A DNA stretch of 64,000 bases from Janthinobacterium sp. TND4EL3 (GCF_900156175.1 NZ_FTMV01000004.1:62001-126000); one strand, 5' to 3'. Shown: positions 8,503 through 17,791, counted from the stretch's first letter. Made by a program: numbers and translations. Notes: a model not told the origin generated them from the letters alone.

Positions 8503-9375
8503 ATGCTGCCAGCAATTGTTGTAGAGAATCTTCCGCGCCTCGTGCGCGCCATCAAGCTGTTGCCGAACGACCCGCGCGAAGACGCGGCGCTGAACCTGGC
8601 CGATGAATTGACGGGCATCACGGCCATGGTGGCCGAGAAGTTCACGAATGAGCGCACTGCCGACGGCATCCAGAAGGCGCTGTACCTGACGGTGGGCGGC
8701 GTGTCGCTGGGCCTGGAGCAGGCCGTCACGCATGAAGGCGACCAGGCCGCCCTCGATTTCCTCGTCGAGCACGGCGCCGAGCACGCCTTCCAGGTGGGTT
8801 TCCGCCTGATCAAGGAACTGTCGCAGCTGCCCGAAGACGCCCTCGTCGGCGAATACGACCAGGACCCCGTCTACCTGCAGCGGCGCCTGCGCGAACTGTT
8901 CATCGATATTTGCCAGGCCGACCCGAACCAGAACTGGGCCGGCTATGAAAAGTATGCGTTGCAGTTGCAACAGCGCAAGGAAGTGCAAGCCGTCGTGCGC
9001 CTGGCCGGCTGGCTGCGCCGCCACCACGACAACGGCCCCGTCAGCGACAGCGACCTGAATGCCGAGGGCGTCATCGCCCTGGCCATCATCTTCGCCATCG
9101 AAGGGGGCGGGCGCATCGTCGCGCGCACGGGGCAAAAGGAGTTTGAACGTTTCGTGCGCTCCGTGCGCAAGAACAAGCCCGACTTCGAGGAAGGCTGGGC
9201 CGCCCTGGTGGCCAAGGTGCCCGTGCAGCATCACCCGGTGCTGCTCGACCGCATCGCGTCCTACCGTCGCAGCTGCACCGTGGTGCAGAAAATCCTCACG
9301 CGGGCCAGCATGAAGAGCCTGTTCGAGGACCTGGAGAATTACGCCGGTTCCGAGCTGGACGCCGACTACTCGTAA
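8503..9375 (+). CDS. Unknown helical protein, last gene of the J-domain cluster
   Basis: 290 residues from the ATG at 8503, 19 bases after the previous stop, preceded by AGGGAA. The open frame extends upstream into the previous gene but that part reads as a shadow. The protein is largely helical, with DPREDAALNLADELTGITAM, YLQRRLRELFIDICQADPNQ and a conserved-looking end SMKSLFEDLENYAGSELDAD. No signal peptide, membrane segment or recognised motif. It may be the scaffold or enzyme of the cluster, but function is unknown. Confidence 0.65.
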   Translation: MLPAIVVENLPRLVRAIKLLPNDPREDAALNLADELTGITAMVAEKFTNERTADGIQKALYLTVGGVSLGLEQAVTHEGDQAALDFLVEHGAEHAFQVGFRLIKELSQLPEDALVGEYDQDPVYLQRRLRELFIDICQADPNQNWAGYEKYALQLQQRKEVQAVVRLAGWLRRHHDNGPVSDSDLNAEGVIALAIIFAIEGGGRIVARTGQKEFERFVRSVRKNKPDFEEGWAALVAKVPVQHHPVLLDRIASYRRSCTVVQKILTRASMKSLFEDLENYAGSELDADYS

Positions 9376-9405
9376 AGCCGTTCGCGTGGGCCGGCGCCTG
9401 CCGGC

Positions 9406-10308
9406 CTACGCTCCCCCTTCCAGCGCCGCTTCCTCGGCCAGTTGTACAAAAGCCGCCACCAGCGGCGACGTCTCTTCTTCCCTTTGTGCAAGTAATAAAC
9501 TGGTGGTCGCCTGCGGGTCGGCGATGGGGCGGTAGCACACGCCATCCATGCGGATGCGGTCGAACGAGGCGGGCAGCACGGAAATGCCGCAGCCGGCCGC
9601 CACCAGGCCGATGATGGTCGACGCTTCGCCCGCTTCCTGCGCCACCTGGGGCACGAAGCCGGCCGCCTTGCACAGGCGGAAGATCTGCGGGTAAATCCCC
9701 GTGCCCGCATCCCTGGGATACATGACAAAGCCTTCGCCCGCCATGTCGGCAATGGCGATGCTGTCCTTGGCCGCCAGCGCGTGGGCGACGGGCAGCACGA
9801 GGAACAGCGGGTCCTGGCGCAATTCGGTCAGGCGGATGTCGTCCGGATACGTCGTTTCCGGCGGGCGCACGAAGCCCAGGTCCATGGTCCGGCCCGAGAT
9901 CGCTACGAGCTGATGCAATGTCGCCATCTCGTGCAGGGTCAAGGTGACGTGGGGAAACTGCTGGCGGTAGCGGTTGATGACGGTGGCGAAGTAGGGCGTA
10001 AACGGCGTGGAAAACGTAAAACCGATGCGCAATTCGCCCGCTTCGCCCCGCTGGGCCCGGCGCGCCGTGACGGCCGCCTGTTCCGACAGGGCCAGGATGC
10101 GCCGCGCATCGTCGAGGAAGAGGCGGCCGGCCTGCGTCAGGCGCACCGAGCGCTTGTTGCGCTCGAACAACTGCGCACCGAGTTCCCCCTCCAGCGCCTG
10201 GATCTGCTGGCTCAGCGGCGGCTGGCCGATGTGCAGGCGCTCGGCCGCGCGCGTGAAGTGCAGCTCTTCGGCGACGGCGACGAAGTAACGCAGGTGGCGC
10301 AGTTCCAT
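9406..10308 (-). CDS. LysR-family transcriptional regulator
   Basis: 300 residues, the usual LysR length. The N-terminal winged helix-turn-helix is classic: MELRHLRYFVAVAEELHFTR, AAERLHIGQPPLSQQIQALE, and ELGAQLFERNKRSVRLTQAG. It is followed by the periplasmic-binding-protein-like effector domain (about 90-295). The first five residues MELRH and the F-T-R-A-A pattern are seen in regulators of the BenM/CatM/CynR-like group, but the effector cannot be told. It is divergent from the MFS transporter at 10412, so that gene is the likely target. Confidence 0.93.
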   Translation of the reverse strand: MELRHLRYFVAVAEELHFTRAAERLHIGQPPLSQQIQALEGELGAQLFERNKRSVRLTQAGRLFLDDARRILALSEQAAVTARRAQRGEAGELRIGFTFSTPFTPYFATVINRYRQQFPHVTLTLHEMATLHQLVAISGRTMDLGFVRPPETTYPDDIRLTELRQDPLFLVLPVAHALAAKDSIAIADMAGEGFVMYPRDAGTGIYPQIFRLCKAAGFVPQVAQEAGEASTIIGLVAAGCGISVLPASFDRIRMDGVCYRPIADPQATTSLLLAQREEETSPLVAAFVQLAEEAALEGGA

Positions 10309-10327
10309 GTCAGTAATCGTTTTAAAG

Positions 10328-10369
10328 TATGAGTTGGGCCTTGAATATATATTGGACGATATGAGTTGG
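10328..10369. promoter_or_regulatory. 10-bp direct repeat in the LysR/MFS divergent region
   Basis: TATGAGTTGG occurs at 10328-10337 and again at 10360-10369, 32 bp apart (about three helical turns), in the 103-bp gap between the divergent regulator and transporter. LysR regulators bind such gaps as tetramers. The repeat is a candidate site; binding is inferred. Confidence 0.4.
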
Positions 10370-10411
10370 CAATCCTAAGATGAAGACTCGCTTCCTTTCC
10401 GAAACACGGCC

Positions 10412-11686
10412 ATGTCTGATTCATCGCTTGCCTTTGCCCCCGCCGCACCTTCCGCCCTTCCGGTTTCCGCGCCCGCTGCCCGCAAAGCCATCGCCAAGGG
10501 TTCCATCGAATTCAAGCGCAGCAACCGCGCCCTGTTCTTCGGCGGCTTTTCCACCTTCAGCTTGCTGTACTGCATACAACCGCTGTTCCCGCTGCTGTCG
10601 CACCAGTTTCATCTGACGCCCGCGCAAAGCAGCTGGTCGCTGTCCGTCTCCAGCGGCTTGCTGGCCATCTCGCTGGTGCTGCTCAGTGCAGTGTCGGACC
10701 GGGTGGGGCGCAAGCCGCTGATGGTGGCGTCGATGTTTTCCGCCGCGATATTGACGATCCTGTCCGCCTTCGCCCAGGATTATGCGCAACTGCTGGCCAT
10801 CCGCGCCGCGCTGGGCGTGGCCCTGGGCGGCATGCCGGCCGTGGCCATGGCTTACCTGGGCGAGGAAATCGAGGGGCCGTCGCTGGGACTGTCGATGGGC
10901 TTGTATATTGCCGGCAGCGCCTTCGGCGGCATGTCGGGGAGGCTGATCGCTTCCATGCTCAGCGATTTCCTGTCATGGCGCTGGGCCCTGGGCGTGCTGG
11001 GCGTGGCCGGCGTGCTGGCGGCGGCGGAATTCTGGCGCAGCCTGCCCGCGTCGAAGAACTTCGTGCCCAGCACCAAAGGCTGGAATGCATTGCCGCACGC
11101 GATCAAGCAACATTTTTCCGACCGGGGCTTGCCGTGGCTGTTCTGCCTGGCGTTCGTGCTGATGGGCTGTTTCGTCAGCCTGTATAACTACATCGGCTAC
11201 CGCCTGCTGGCCGCGCCGTTCAGCTTGCGCCAGAGCACGGTCGGCTTGCTGGCCTTTCTGTACCTGATCGGCATCTTCAGCTCCGTGTGGGCGGGCCGCC
11301 TGGTGGACCGGCTGGGGCGGCGGGGCGTGCTGTGGATCATGCTGTCGGTGATGCTCAGTGGCATTGTATTGACCCTGTTCGACTCGCTGCCGCTGATCGT
11401 CATCGGCATGGCGCTGGCCACCTTCGGTTTCTTTGCCTCGCACTCGATCGCCAGCAGCTGGGTCAGCCGCCGCGCCCGCGCGCCGCAGGCGCTGGCCTCG
11501 GCCTTCTACCTGCTGTTCTATTATCTCGGTTCCAGCCTGATCGGTTCCGCCTCGGGCATGATGTGGGGCTTCGACGGCTGGACGGGCGTCATCATCATGC
11601 TGGGCCTGTGCCTGGGCGGCGGCGTGCTGATCGCCCTGCGCCTGCGCCACTTGCAGCCGCTGGGCGCGCGCGAAGCGGTGGGGTGA
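10412..11686 (+). CDS. MFS transporter, YnfM-like drug/metabolite exporter
   Basis: 424 residues with about 12 hydrophobic helices after a 40-residue Ala/Pro-rich cytosolic lead. The MFS loop 2-3 signature is visible as SDRVGRKPLMVAS, and its second-half counterpart as GRLVDRLGRRGVLWI. The start region LFFGGFSTFSLLYCIQPLFP resembles the YnfM branch of the family, inner-membrane proton-driven exporters (arabinose or drug efflux). Substrate is unknown. Divergence from the LysR gene implies effector-dependent expression. Confidence 0.88.
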   Translation: MSDSSLAFAPAAPSALPVSAPAARKAIAKGSIEFKRSNRALFFGGFSTFSLLYCIQPLFPLLSHQFHLTPAQSSWSLSVSSGLLAISLVLLSAVSDRVGRKPLMVASMFSAAILTILSAFAQDYAQLLAIRAALGVALGGMPAVAMAYLGEEIEGPSLGLSMGLYIAGSAFGGMSGRLIASMLSDFLSWRWALGVLGVAGVLAAAEFWRSLPASKNFVPSTKGWNALPHAIKQHFSDRGLPWLFCLAFVLMGCFVSLYNYIGYRLLAAPFSLRQSTVGLLAFLYLIGIFSSVWAGRLVDRLGRRGVLWIMLSVMLSGIVLTLFDSLPLIVIGMALATFGFFASHSIASSWVSRRARAPQALASAFYLLFYYLGSSLIGSASGMMWGFDGWTGVIIMLGLCLGGGVLIALRLRHLQPLGAREAVG

Positions 11687-11691
11687 GGCGG

Positions 11692-12339
11692 TTATTTGGG
11701 GCACATGCCTATCATCGTTTCCCCCTGCTTGCCCGCGCGCGTGGTCACGCATAGGGTGCCCAGCGCGCTGGTGATTTTATACGTGCGGCTGCCCCTGGCC
11801 TCATTCGCGCCCACTTCCTCGATTTTCGATGCCTCGTACCATTTCGGCGGCACGGCCGCGTAGGCCTCGGCAAAGCCTTGCTGCATGCGCTTGAATCCCG
11901 TGTCGTCGAATTTCTCCCCGCCCCGCTGCGGGAATTCCTTGCGCAAATCCCTGTCGATCTTGCCCACGTCGCGTTTGGCTTGCGCCAGGATGTCGGCGGC
12001 GCTGAGCGCTGGGGGCGCCGTGATCGCTTCCGGCGTTGCCGGTGCTGGCGCCGGCTCGGCGGCGGGCGGGGGCAGGGGGCGGCTGACGGGCGCCGGTATG
12101 GTTCGGCGCGGCACACGTTCAGCGGCCGGTTTTGCGCTGGGCAAGGCTACCGGCCTGGGCGGCGCAGGGGCGGTGTAGCGCAGCCAGGCGATGGCCGGGC
12201 CCTGTGGCAAGTGCTCGTCAGCGGCAAGGCGGGGGCGCGACTGCAGCACGACATAGGCCAGCCCCGCGTGCAGCAGGACGATCAGCAGCAGGCCGGGAGC
12301 GCGGCGGGGCAGGGGTGGCAGCGAGGTCATGGAGGGCAT
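11692..12339 (-). CDS. Membrane-anchored Pro/Ala-rich protein of unknown function
   Basis: 215 residues. One N-terminal membrane helix (GLLLIVLLHAGLAYVVLQ) is followed by a Pro/Ala-rich stalk (about 50-105) and a C-terminal domain (about 110-215) with DILAQAKRDVGKIDRDLRKE and TYKITSALGTLCVTTRAGKQ. The layout imitates TonB, but the TonB C-terminal fold is not recognisable. It is probably periplasmic and anchored in the inner membrane. It converges on the MFS gene with a 5-bp gap. Family not recognised. Confidence 0.6.
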   Translation of the reverse strand: MPSMTSLPPLPRRAPGLLLIVLLHAGLAYVVLQSRPRLAADEHLPQGPAIAWLRYTAPAPPRPVALPSAKPAAERVPRRTIPAPVSRPLPPPAAEPAPAPATPEAITAPPALSAADILAQAKRDVGKIDRDLRKEFPQRGGEKFDDTGFKRMQQGFAEAYAAVPPKWYEASKIEEVGANEARGSRTYKITSALGTLCVTTRAGKQGETMIGMCPK

Positions 12340-12503
12340 GGTGGTTCAGGTACGCCAATGTATCTGAAGGATTTGATAATTATCTAGAATGTCACAAGCG
12401 CTTACAAAAAAGTGCCTCATGGAAATTTCAATGCCCTGGCCGCTGGCGGGGAACCCTGGGCCGGCCTGGCGATCCAACTCCAGATACCATGGGAGGACAC
12501 ATC

Positions 12504-12830
12504 ATGATGCAGGTAAAGGAAGTGGCCCGGCGCTTCGGCGCCATCGAACACGCGATCGGCCAGGCGGCCCAGCTGTGCGGCAAGCAGCAGGGCATGCCGA
12601 TGGACTTGAAGGATTGCATCAACCAGCTGGACCAGCAAAAGAGCGCCGTGCGGCAAGCCATCGACACGCAGGACGATGCGCGCATCCGGCAAGCCGTCGA
12701 CCAGATGGAATCGCTGGGCGACCGCGCCAAGCGGGCGTGCGGCACGGCGACCAGCGTGACGCCGGAAATGAAGAGCGCCGTGCAGAAAGTCCACGATGAA
12801 CTGTCGGACCTGAAGCACCAGCTGCACTAG
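12504..12830 (+). CDS. Small helical protein of unknown function
   Basis: 108 residues. The start at 12504 was chosen for the strong site GGGAGGA at 12491-12497, 6 nt upstream. Residues about 28-105 read as helices with LKDCINQLDQQKSAVRQAID and KSAVQKVHDELSDLKHQLH. There are three Cys (LCGKQ, LKDCIN, RACGT). No signal peptide. It converges on the response regulator at 12831 with no spacer. No family recognised, but the ribosome site and composition support a gene. Confidence 0.6.
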   Translation: MMQVKEVARRFGAIEHAIGQAAQLCGKQQGMPMDLKDCINQLDQQKSAVRQAIDTQDDARIRQAVDQMESLGDRAKRACGTATSVTPEMKSAVQKVHDELSDLKHQLH

Positions 12831-13685
12831 CTACATCTGGCGGAACAGATGGGCATATAAGGGACTGACGCGCAGTTGCGCCGGATGCTGGCGCAGGGTC
12901 AGCGACAGCTTGCCGGCCTCGTCGCGCACGGCCGTGGCGATGGCGCTGGCATTGACGATGGTGCCCCGGTGGATTTGCCAGAACTGCTGCGGGTCCAGCT
13001 GGGGTAAGAGTTCCTTCAGGCTCGTGCGTATCAGCGCTTCGCTGTCCTGGCACACGACGTTGATGTATTTGTCCAGCGCCTCGAAATACACGACGTCGGC
13101 CAGCGCGATCATGCGCACGCTGTTGCCGACGGCCGCCCGTATCATCTGCAGGCGCGGCGCGGGCGCCGTCATCGCCTGCAACTGGGCCAGCAGGCGGGCC
13201 AGGTTGTCGTCGCTGGCGGACACGGTGACGGGCGCCGCCGTGGTGGCCGGCGCTGGCGTTGCGCTCGCGCTCCCGCTCCCGCTTCCGCCGCTGGCGCACA
13301 GGCGCTGCCGCAGCCGTTCCACCGTCTTGCCCAGGCGTGCATCGTTGACGGGTTTAAGCACGTAGTCGGCGGCCGCGTGCTCGAAGGCGGCCAGCGCGTA
13401 TTCGTCGTAGGCGGTGACAAAGACGATGCTGGGGAAGGGCGTGCCGTCGGGCCACTGTTCGGCCAGCTCTTCGGCCGCTTCCAGGCCCGTCTTGCCCGGC
13501 ATTTTGATGTCAAGAAAGAGTATGTCGGGCAACAGCGCCAAGCCTTGCTGCAAGGCTTCCACGCCATTGGCGCAGGCGGCAACGATGTCGAGTTCCGGCC
13601 AGAGCCGGCGCAAGGCGTGCGCGAGGGCGGCGGCAAGTATGGGTTCGTCTTCGGCGATCAGGGCGCGCGGGGGGGAACTGGTCAT
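12831..13685 (-). CDS. LytTR-family response regulator
   Basis: 284 residues. The receiver domain (about 1-125) has the acidic pair EDE at 12-14, phospho-acceptor Asp59 in ILFLDIKMPG, and the Lys in DYVLKPVND. A Ser/Ala/Pro/Thr-rich linker (about 133-160) leads to a LytTR DNA-binding domain with VVYFEALDKYINVV and QFWQIHRGTIVNA. LytTR regulators bind direct repeats near promoters. Its start overlaps the end of the kinase gene by 4 bases, so the pair is translationally coupled. Targets are not evident here. Confidence 0.93.
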   Translation of the reverse strand: MTSSPPRALIAEDEPILAAALAHALRRLWPELDIVAACANGVEALQQGLALLPDILFLDIKMPGKTGLEAAEELAEQWPDGTPFPSIVFVTAYDEYALAAFEHAAADYVLKPVNDARLGKTVERLRQRLCASGGSGSGSASATPAPATTAAPVTVSASDDNLARLLAQLQAMTAPAPRLQMIRAAVGNSVRMIALADVVYFEALDKYINVVCQDSEALIRTSLKELLPQLDPQQFWQIHRGTIVNASAIATAVRDEAGKLSLTLRQHPAQLRVSPLYAHLFRQM

Positions 13686-14800
13686 GGCGTGGGGCTCGTG
13701 GTGGTGGAGTGTATCGGTAATTGCAGGCGGGCGACGACGCCTGCCGGTGTGTTGGCGGTCAGCGACAGGCTGGCGCTATCGCCATGCATGCCGCGCAGGC
13801 GTTCGCGGATGTTCGCCATGCCCAGCTGCGTGCCCTTGCTCTGGCCCGGATGGTCGAGGCCCAGGCCATCGTCGGCCACCGTCAGGATCAGCATGCCGCC
13901 ATCGGTGGAGGCCTGCACGTGGACGTGGCCGCCTTCGATCTTCGGTTCCAGGCCGTGCTGGATGGCGTTTTCCACCAGCGGCTGCAGCAGCATGGGCGGC
14001 ACCTTGATATCGCGCAAAGCCTCGGGCAAGTCCAGCGTGTAGCCCAGGCGCTCACCCATGCGTATCGACATCAGGCCCAGGTAGGCTTGCATCAGGGAAA
14101 ATTCCTGGCCCAGGGTCGTCGCGCCGGCCCGCGAAGAGCTGAGGGTGGCGCGCAGGTACTGGATCAATTGATCGAGCAGCAGCTGGGCGCGGTCCGGATC
14201 AAAGCTGATCAGGCCCTGCAGGTTGGCCAGGGTGTTGAACAGCATGTGCGGCTCGATCTGCGCCTGCAGCAGCTGCAGCTGCGCTTGCATGGCCTGGCGC
14301 GCCACGGATTCGGCGCGGGCCTTTTCCTCGGCGGCTATCATTTGCAGGCGGGCAATCTTTTCGCGGCTGGAGAAAAACAGCACGGCGCCGCCCGTGGCCA
14401 GCAGGGTGAACACGAGCGTACCCATCATCTGTGTGGGCAACAGCTTGTCGAAGCCGCCCACGTCCACGCCCGTCAGCCAGCCGAACAGGACCAGGCCCAG
14501 CATTTGCGCCACGGGCACGGAAATCAGGATGATGAGCGTGAAGGGCAGGAATCTGGGCCGCTGGTCTGCGCCCCACAGGGTCAGGCGGATGCCGTCGATC
14601 AGCAGGAAGGCGATCATGCCGATGCACATCGAGGCGACGAGGTTCTGTCCGAAATGGCTGCCCGGATTGAGGATGAAGGTAATGACCAGCGCGCAGATCA
14701 CGTTCAGCGCCAGCGCATAGCGCGCATCGCGCAGCATGCGGTAGTAGGGCGAGCGGCGCTTGGCAGCTGGCGCGTCGGCGGAGCGGGCGTCGGGTTTCAT
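13682..14800 (-). CDS. LytS/YehU-type sensor histidine kinase (His_kinase family)
   Basis: 372 residues from the ATG at 14800 (an upstream extension to 14884 reads poorly as protein). Four or so membrane helices at about 25-150 (YALALNVICALVITFIL, CIGMIAFLLIDGIRLT, LVFTLLATGGAVLFF) precede a short coiled coil and the His_kinase domain: QAQIEPHMLFNTLANLQGLI carries the phosphorylated His in the H-x-L-F-N motif. The ATPase part shows VPPMLLQPLVENAIQHGLEP and TVADDGLGL. It partners the LytTR regulator directly downstream. The signal is unknown. Confidence 0.92.
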   Translation of the reverse strand: MKPDARSADAPAAKRRSPYYRMLRDARYALALNVICALVITFILNPGSHFGQNLVASMCIGMIAFLLIDGIRLTLWGADQRPRFLPFTLIILISVPVAQMLGLVLFGWLTGVDVGGFDKLLPTQMMGTLVFTLLATGGAVLFFSSREKIARLQMIAAEEKARAESVARQAMQAQLQLLQAQIEPHMLFNTLANLQGLISFDPDRAQLLLDQLIQYLRATLSSSRAGATTLGQEFSLMQAYLGLMSIRMGERLGYTLDLPEALRDIKVPPMLLQPLVENAIQHGLEPKIEGGHVHVQASTDGGMLILTVADDGLGLDHPGQSKGTQLGMANIRERLRGMHGDSASLSLTANTPAGVVARLQLPIHSTTTSPTP

Positions 14801-14983
14801 ATAGTTGTCTGCTGATAACGATGAGGCATTGTGTGCCAGTGCAGGCACGGGCGCAACAGGACTGCGACGAAACGGCGCTCGCACGCCGCCATTCGCGGCG
14901 GCGCGTCGCCAAACGGGGCCGCTTTACTTTTCAGGAGGGGCGCGGGATAGTATAGCAAGACAGTCTTTGCATAAGGAATCCTC

Positions 14984-15724
14984 ATGTGGCCCTATCCACG
15001 CATCCTGGCGCACCGCGGCGGCGGCACCCTGGCGCCTGAAAACACCCTGGCCGCCCTGCGCTGCGGCCTGGCCTACGGCTACCGCGCCGTGGAATTCGAC
15101 GTCATGCTGGCGTCCGACGGCGTACCCGTCGTCGTGCACGACCCGGAACTGGGCCGCACGGTGGCCGGCAGGGGCCAGGTCAGCGACTACACGGCCGCGC
15201 AGCTGGGGGCCATGGAGGCGGGCGCCTGGTTCGGCCCCGCATTCGCGGGCGAGGGCGTGCCCGCGTTCGGGGCCGTGGTGGCGTACTGCAAGGCGCAGCG
15301 CATCTGGATGAATATCGAGATCAAGCCGGCGCCCGGCTGCGACGTCGCCACGGGCGAGGCGGTGGCGCGGGCCACGCGCGATTATTTTTCGAAGGAAATT
15401 GCTGCAGGGGAGTTATTGCCCTTGCTCTCGTCGTTCAGCATCGCCGCGCTGGAAGCGGCGCGCCAGGCGGCGCCGGAACTGGCGCGCGGCTGGCTGGTCG
15501 AAGCCATTCCCGCTGGATGGGCGCGCACGGCGGAGGAACTGGGCGTGGTGGCGCTCCATTGCGACCACCAGCAACTGACGCCGGAATTGGCGCGAGAGGT
15601 CAAGGAGGCGGGATACGGGCTGTTCTGCTACACCGTCAACACGCCCGAACGGGCCAGCGAGCTGCTGGCCTGGGGCGTGGACGGCTTCTGCACGGACCGG
15701 ATCGACCTGATCAAGCCGTCCTGA
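14984..15724 (+). CDS. ugpQ: Glycerophosphodiester phosphodiesterase
   Basis: 246 residues, the size of cytosolic UgpQ. It hydrolyses glycerophosphodiesters (e.g. glycerophosphocholine) to glycerol-3-phosphate and an alcohol. The catalytic signature is present: RILAHRGGGTLAPENTLAAL with the active His/Arg, EFDVMLASDGVPVVVHD with the metal and acid/base residues, and NIEIKP. There is no signal peptide, which favours the cytosolic form over periplasmic GlpQ. The ATG follows AAGGAA. It ends 3 bases from the convergent receptor gene. Confidence 0.92.
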   Translation: MWPYPRILAHRGGGTLAPENTLAALRCGLAYGYRAVEFDVMLASDGVPVVVHDPELGRTVAGRGQVSDYTAAQLGAMEAGAWFGPAFAGEGVPAFGAVVAYCKAQRIWMNIEIKPAPGCDVATGEAVARATRDYFSKEIAAGELLPLLSSFSIAALEAARQAAPELARGWLVEAIPAGWARTAEELGVVALHCDHQQLTPELAREVKEAGYGLFCYTVNTPERASELLAWGVDGFCTDRIDLIKPS

Positions 15725-15727
15725 GGC

Positions 15728-17791
15728 CTAAAACGTGACGCGCATTCCCACAGTCAAGTTGCGCCCCGTCAAAGGCGCCGCATTCTTGATGAAGGAAGTA
15801 TGGCTGTACGCCAGTTCATTCGTCAGGTTGTTCGCCTTGATGTAGAACTGGGCCGGCGTCGTGCCGATGCGCGTGTCGTAGTTGGCGGACAGGTTGAGCA
15901 TGTTGTAGCCCGGGGTGGCCGTTTCAAACGCGGCCACCTTGTCTTGCTTGCCCACGCGGTAGAACTCGGCCACGCCGCTCCACGCCTGCCAGTTGGCATC
16001 GAATTTCACGCCAAAACGCTGGGCGGGGATGCGCGGCAGGTTGTTATTGTTTCCTGCGCCACCGTCGGCCAGCTTGGCCCGCACGTAGTCGCCGAACACG
16101 CTGGCGCCGAACATGGGGTTCAATTGCTGGCGCACTTGCCCTTCCACGCCCGTAAACGTGGCGTCGCGCTGGGCATACTGGATCAGCTGGAAGCCTTCGT
16201 GGCTGTCCAGCGTGCTGCCGAAGATGTAGTTGTCCACCTTGTTGCGGTAGGCGCTGGCCGAGAAGGTCGTGGCGCCCGCATATTTGCGCAAGGTCAAGTC
16301 GATATTGTTCGACGTTTCCTTGCCCAGGTTTTGATTGCCCAGTTCATACGTGGCCGTGGCCATGTGCACGCCGTGCGCATACAGTTCCTCGGCGCTGGGC
16401 AAACGGTGGGTGCGCGAAATGGTCGAGCCGAGCGAGTACTGCGGCGCGAATTTCCACACGGCGCCCAGCGAGACCGACGTGCCCCTGGCGCTGCGGTCTT
16501 GCAGGGTGGCGCTGTCGACCGCGATGTCTTGCCACTCGTGGCGCAAGCCCGCTTCGAAGCGCCATTGGTCGAGCTTGTATTCTTCCACCAGGAAGGCCGC
16601 GTGTTTTTTGGTCACCGTCGGCGCCACGTAGGCTTCCTCGCCCAGGGCGGAGAAATCGCGCTTCGATGTTTGCAGGCCGACCACGCCGCGCCAGCCGAAG
16701 ACGGGATGGTGTTCCATTTCCAGGCGCGCATCGTGACCCTTGTTCTTGAACGTGGTGGCGATTTGCGTGCCTTCGATTTCATCGTGCTTGTAATCGGTGA
16801 ACGAAGCGCGCAGGCGCAGCTTGGCGAAGCCGGGCACGGGATCGCGCAATTCGCCGCGCACGTCCCAGCGTTCGCTCTTGAGCTTCACGTAGGGCACGCT
16901 GCCGTGCTCGTGGTCATGCTCGTCTTCGTCGCCATGGTCGTGGCCGTCGTGGCCGCCGCAATGCAGGTGCGTGCCGTGCGGGTGGCAGCTTTCGAATTCG
17001 TGGTTGTGGCCAGGCAAGCCGTATTCCGCGTGCTGGCTCGTGAAAGCCAGGCCCAGGAAGCCGCGCTGACCCACCCACGACACGCCCACGCTGCCCGTGT
17101 CCGTCTTGTTGTAGCTGCCGGCTACTTTGGAGCCGCCTTCCCAGCCGCTGCCGACCTTGTATTCCTTCGCGTCGCGCTTGACGCCTTCCGCGTGGAAGGC
17201 GATGTTGCCGGAGCCGCCAGTCACTTCAAAGGCGCCCGCCTTGTCGCGCGCTGCCGAGTTGGCGCGCACTTCCGCGCTGCCTTCGAAGCCCTTGGCCGGC
17301 ACGCGCGTGGGGATTTTCTTGTCGATCACATTGACGACGCCGCCGACGGCACCGCCGCCGTAGGCCAGCGCGGACGGGCCGCGCAAGACTTCAATCTGTT
17401 CCGACAGCATCGGTTCGGCCGCGACGGCATGGTCGGGGCTGATGGTCGAGGCATCCTGCACTTCGGCGCCATCGGACAGGATCTTCACGCGCGGACCATC
17501 CATGCCGCGGATGATGGGGCGGCTGGCGCCGGCGCCGAAATGGCTGGAGGTGATGCCGGGCTGGCCGGCCAGGGTTTCGCCCAGGGTCGCTTCGCGGGCG
17601 CGCACCAGTTCCTCGCCTTCCAGTACGCTCACGGGCGTGCTCATGTCGTCGCTGCCCAGGGCCAGGGCGCTGGCCGAGACGGTAACGGCAGGCAAGGTGG
17701 CTGCCTGCTGCGCCAGGGCGCTGGCGGGCGCGGCAAAGGCCAGCATGATGGCCAGGGCGAGGGGAGTCGGTTGTTGAGGACGTACGGACAT
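15728..17791 (-). CDS. TonB-dependent outer-membrane receptor with His-rich loop, ZnuD-like
   Basis: 687 residues. A signal peptide (about 1-28, ALAIMLAFAAPASALAQQ) precedes the plug (LPAVTVSASAL, GDDMSTPVSVLEGEEL, VEVLRGPSALAYGGGAVGGV-like) and a 22-strand-type barrel ending in RNLTVGMRVTF with the terminal Phe. Around residues 260-300 a surface loop is packed with His, Asp and Glu (CHPHGTHLHCGGHDGHDHGD). This resembles the zinc receptor ZnuD and suggests Zn uptake. The gene is divergent from a Fur/Zur regulator across a palindromic box. The start at 17791 is set by the signal peptide and an AAGGA site; the longer upstream frame is noise. Confidence 0.9.
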   Translation of the reverse strand: MSVRPQQPTPLALAIMLAFAAPASALAQQAATLPAVTVSASALALGSDDMSTPVSVLEGEELVRAREATLGETLAGQPGITSSHFGAGASRPIIRGMDGPRVKILSDGAEVQDASTISPDHAVAAEPMLSEQIEVLRGPSALAYGGGAVGGVVNVIDKKIPTRVPAKGFEGSAEVRANSAARDKAGAFEVTGGSGNIAFHAEGVKRDAKEYKVGSGWEGGSKVAGSYNKTDTGSVGVSWVGQRGFLGLAFTSQHAEYGLPGHNHEFESCHPHGTHLHCGGHDGHDHGDEDEHDHEHGSVPYVKLKSERWDVRGELRDPVPGFAKLRLRASFTDYKHDEIEGTQIATTFKNKGHDARLEMEHHPVFGWRGVVGLQTSKRDFSALGEEAYVAPTVTKKHAAFLVEEYKLDQWRFEAGLRHEWQDIAVDSATLQDRSARGTSVSLGAVWKFAPQYSLGSTISRTHRLPSAEELYAHGVHMATATYELGNQNLGKETSNNIDLTLRKYAGATTFSASAYRNKVDNYIFGSTLDSHEGFQLIQYAQRDATFTGVEGQVRQQLNPMFGASVFGDYVRAKLADGGAGNNNNLPRIPAQRFGVKFDANWQAWSGVAEFYRVGKQDKVAAFETATPGYNMLNLSANYDTRIGTTPAQFYIKANNLTNELAYSHTSFIKNAAPLTGRNLTVGMRVTF

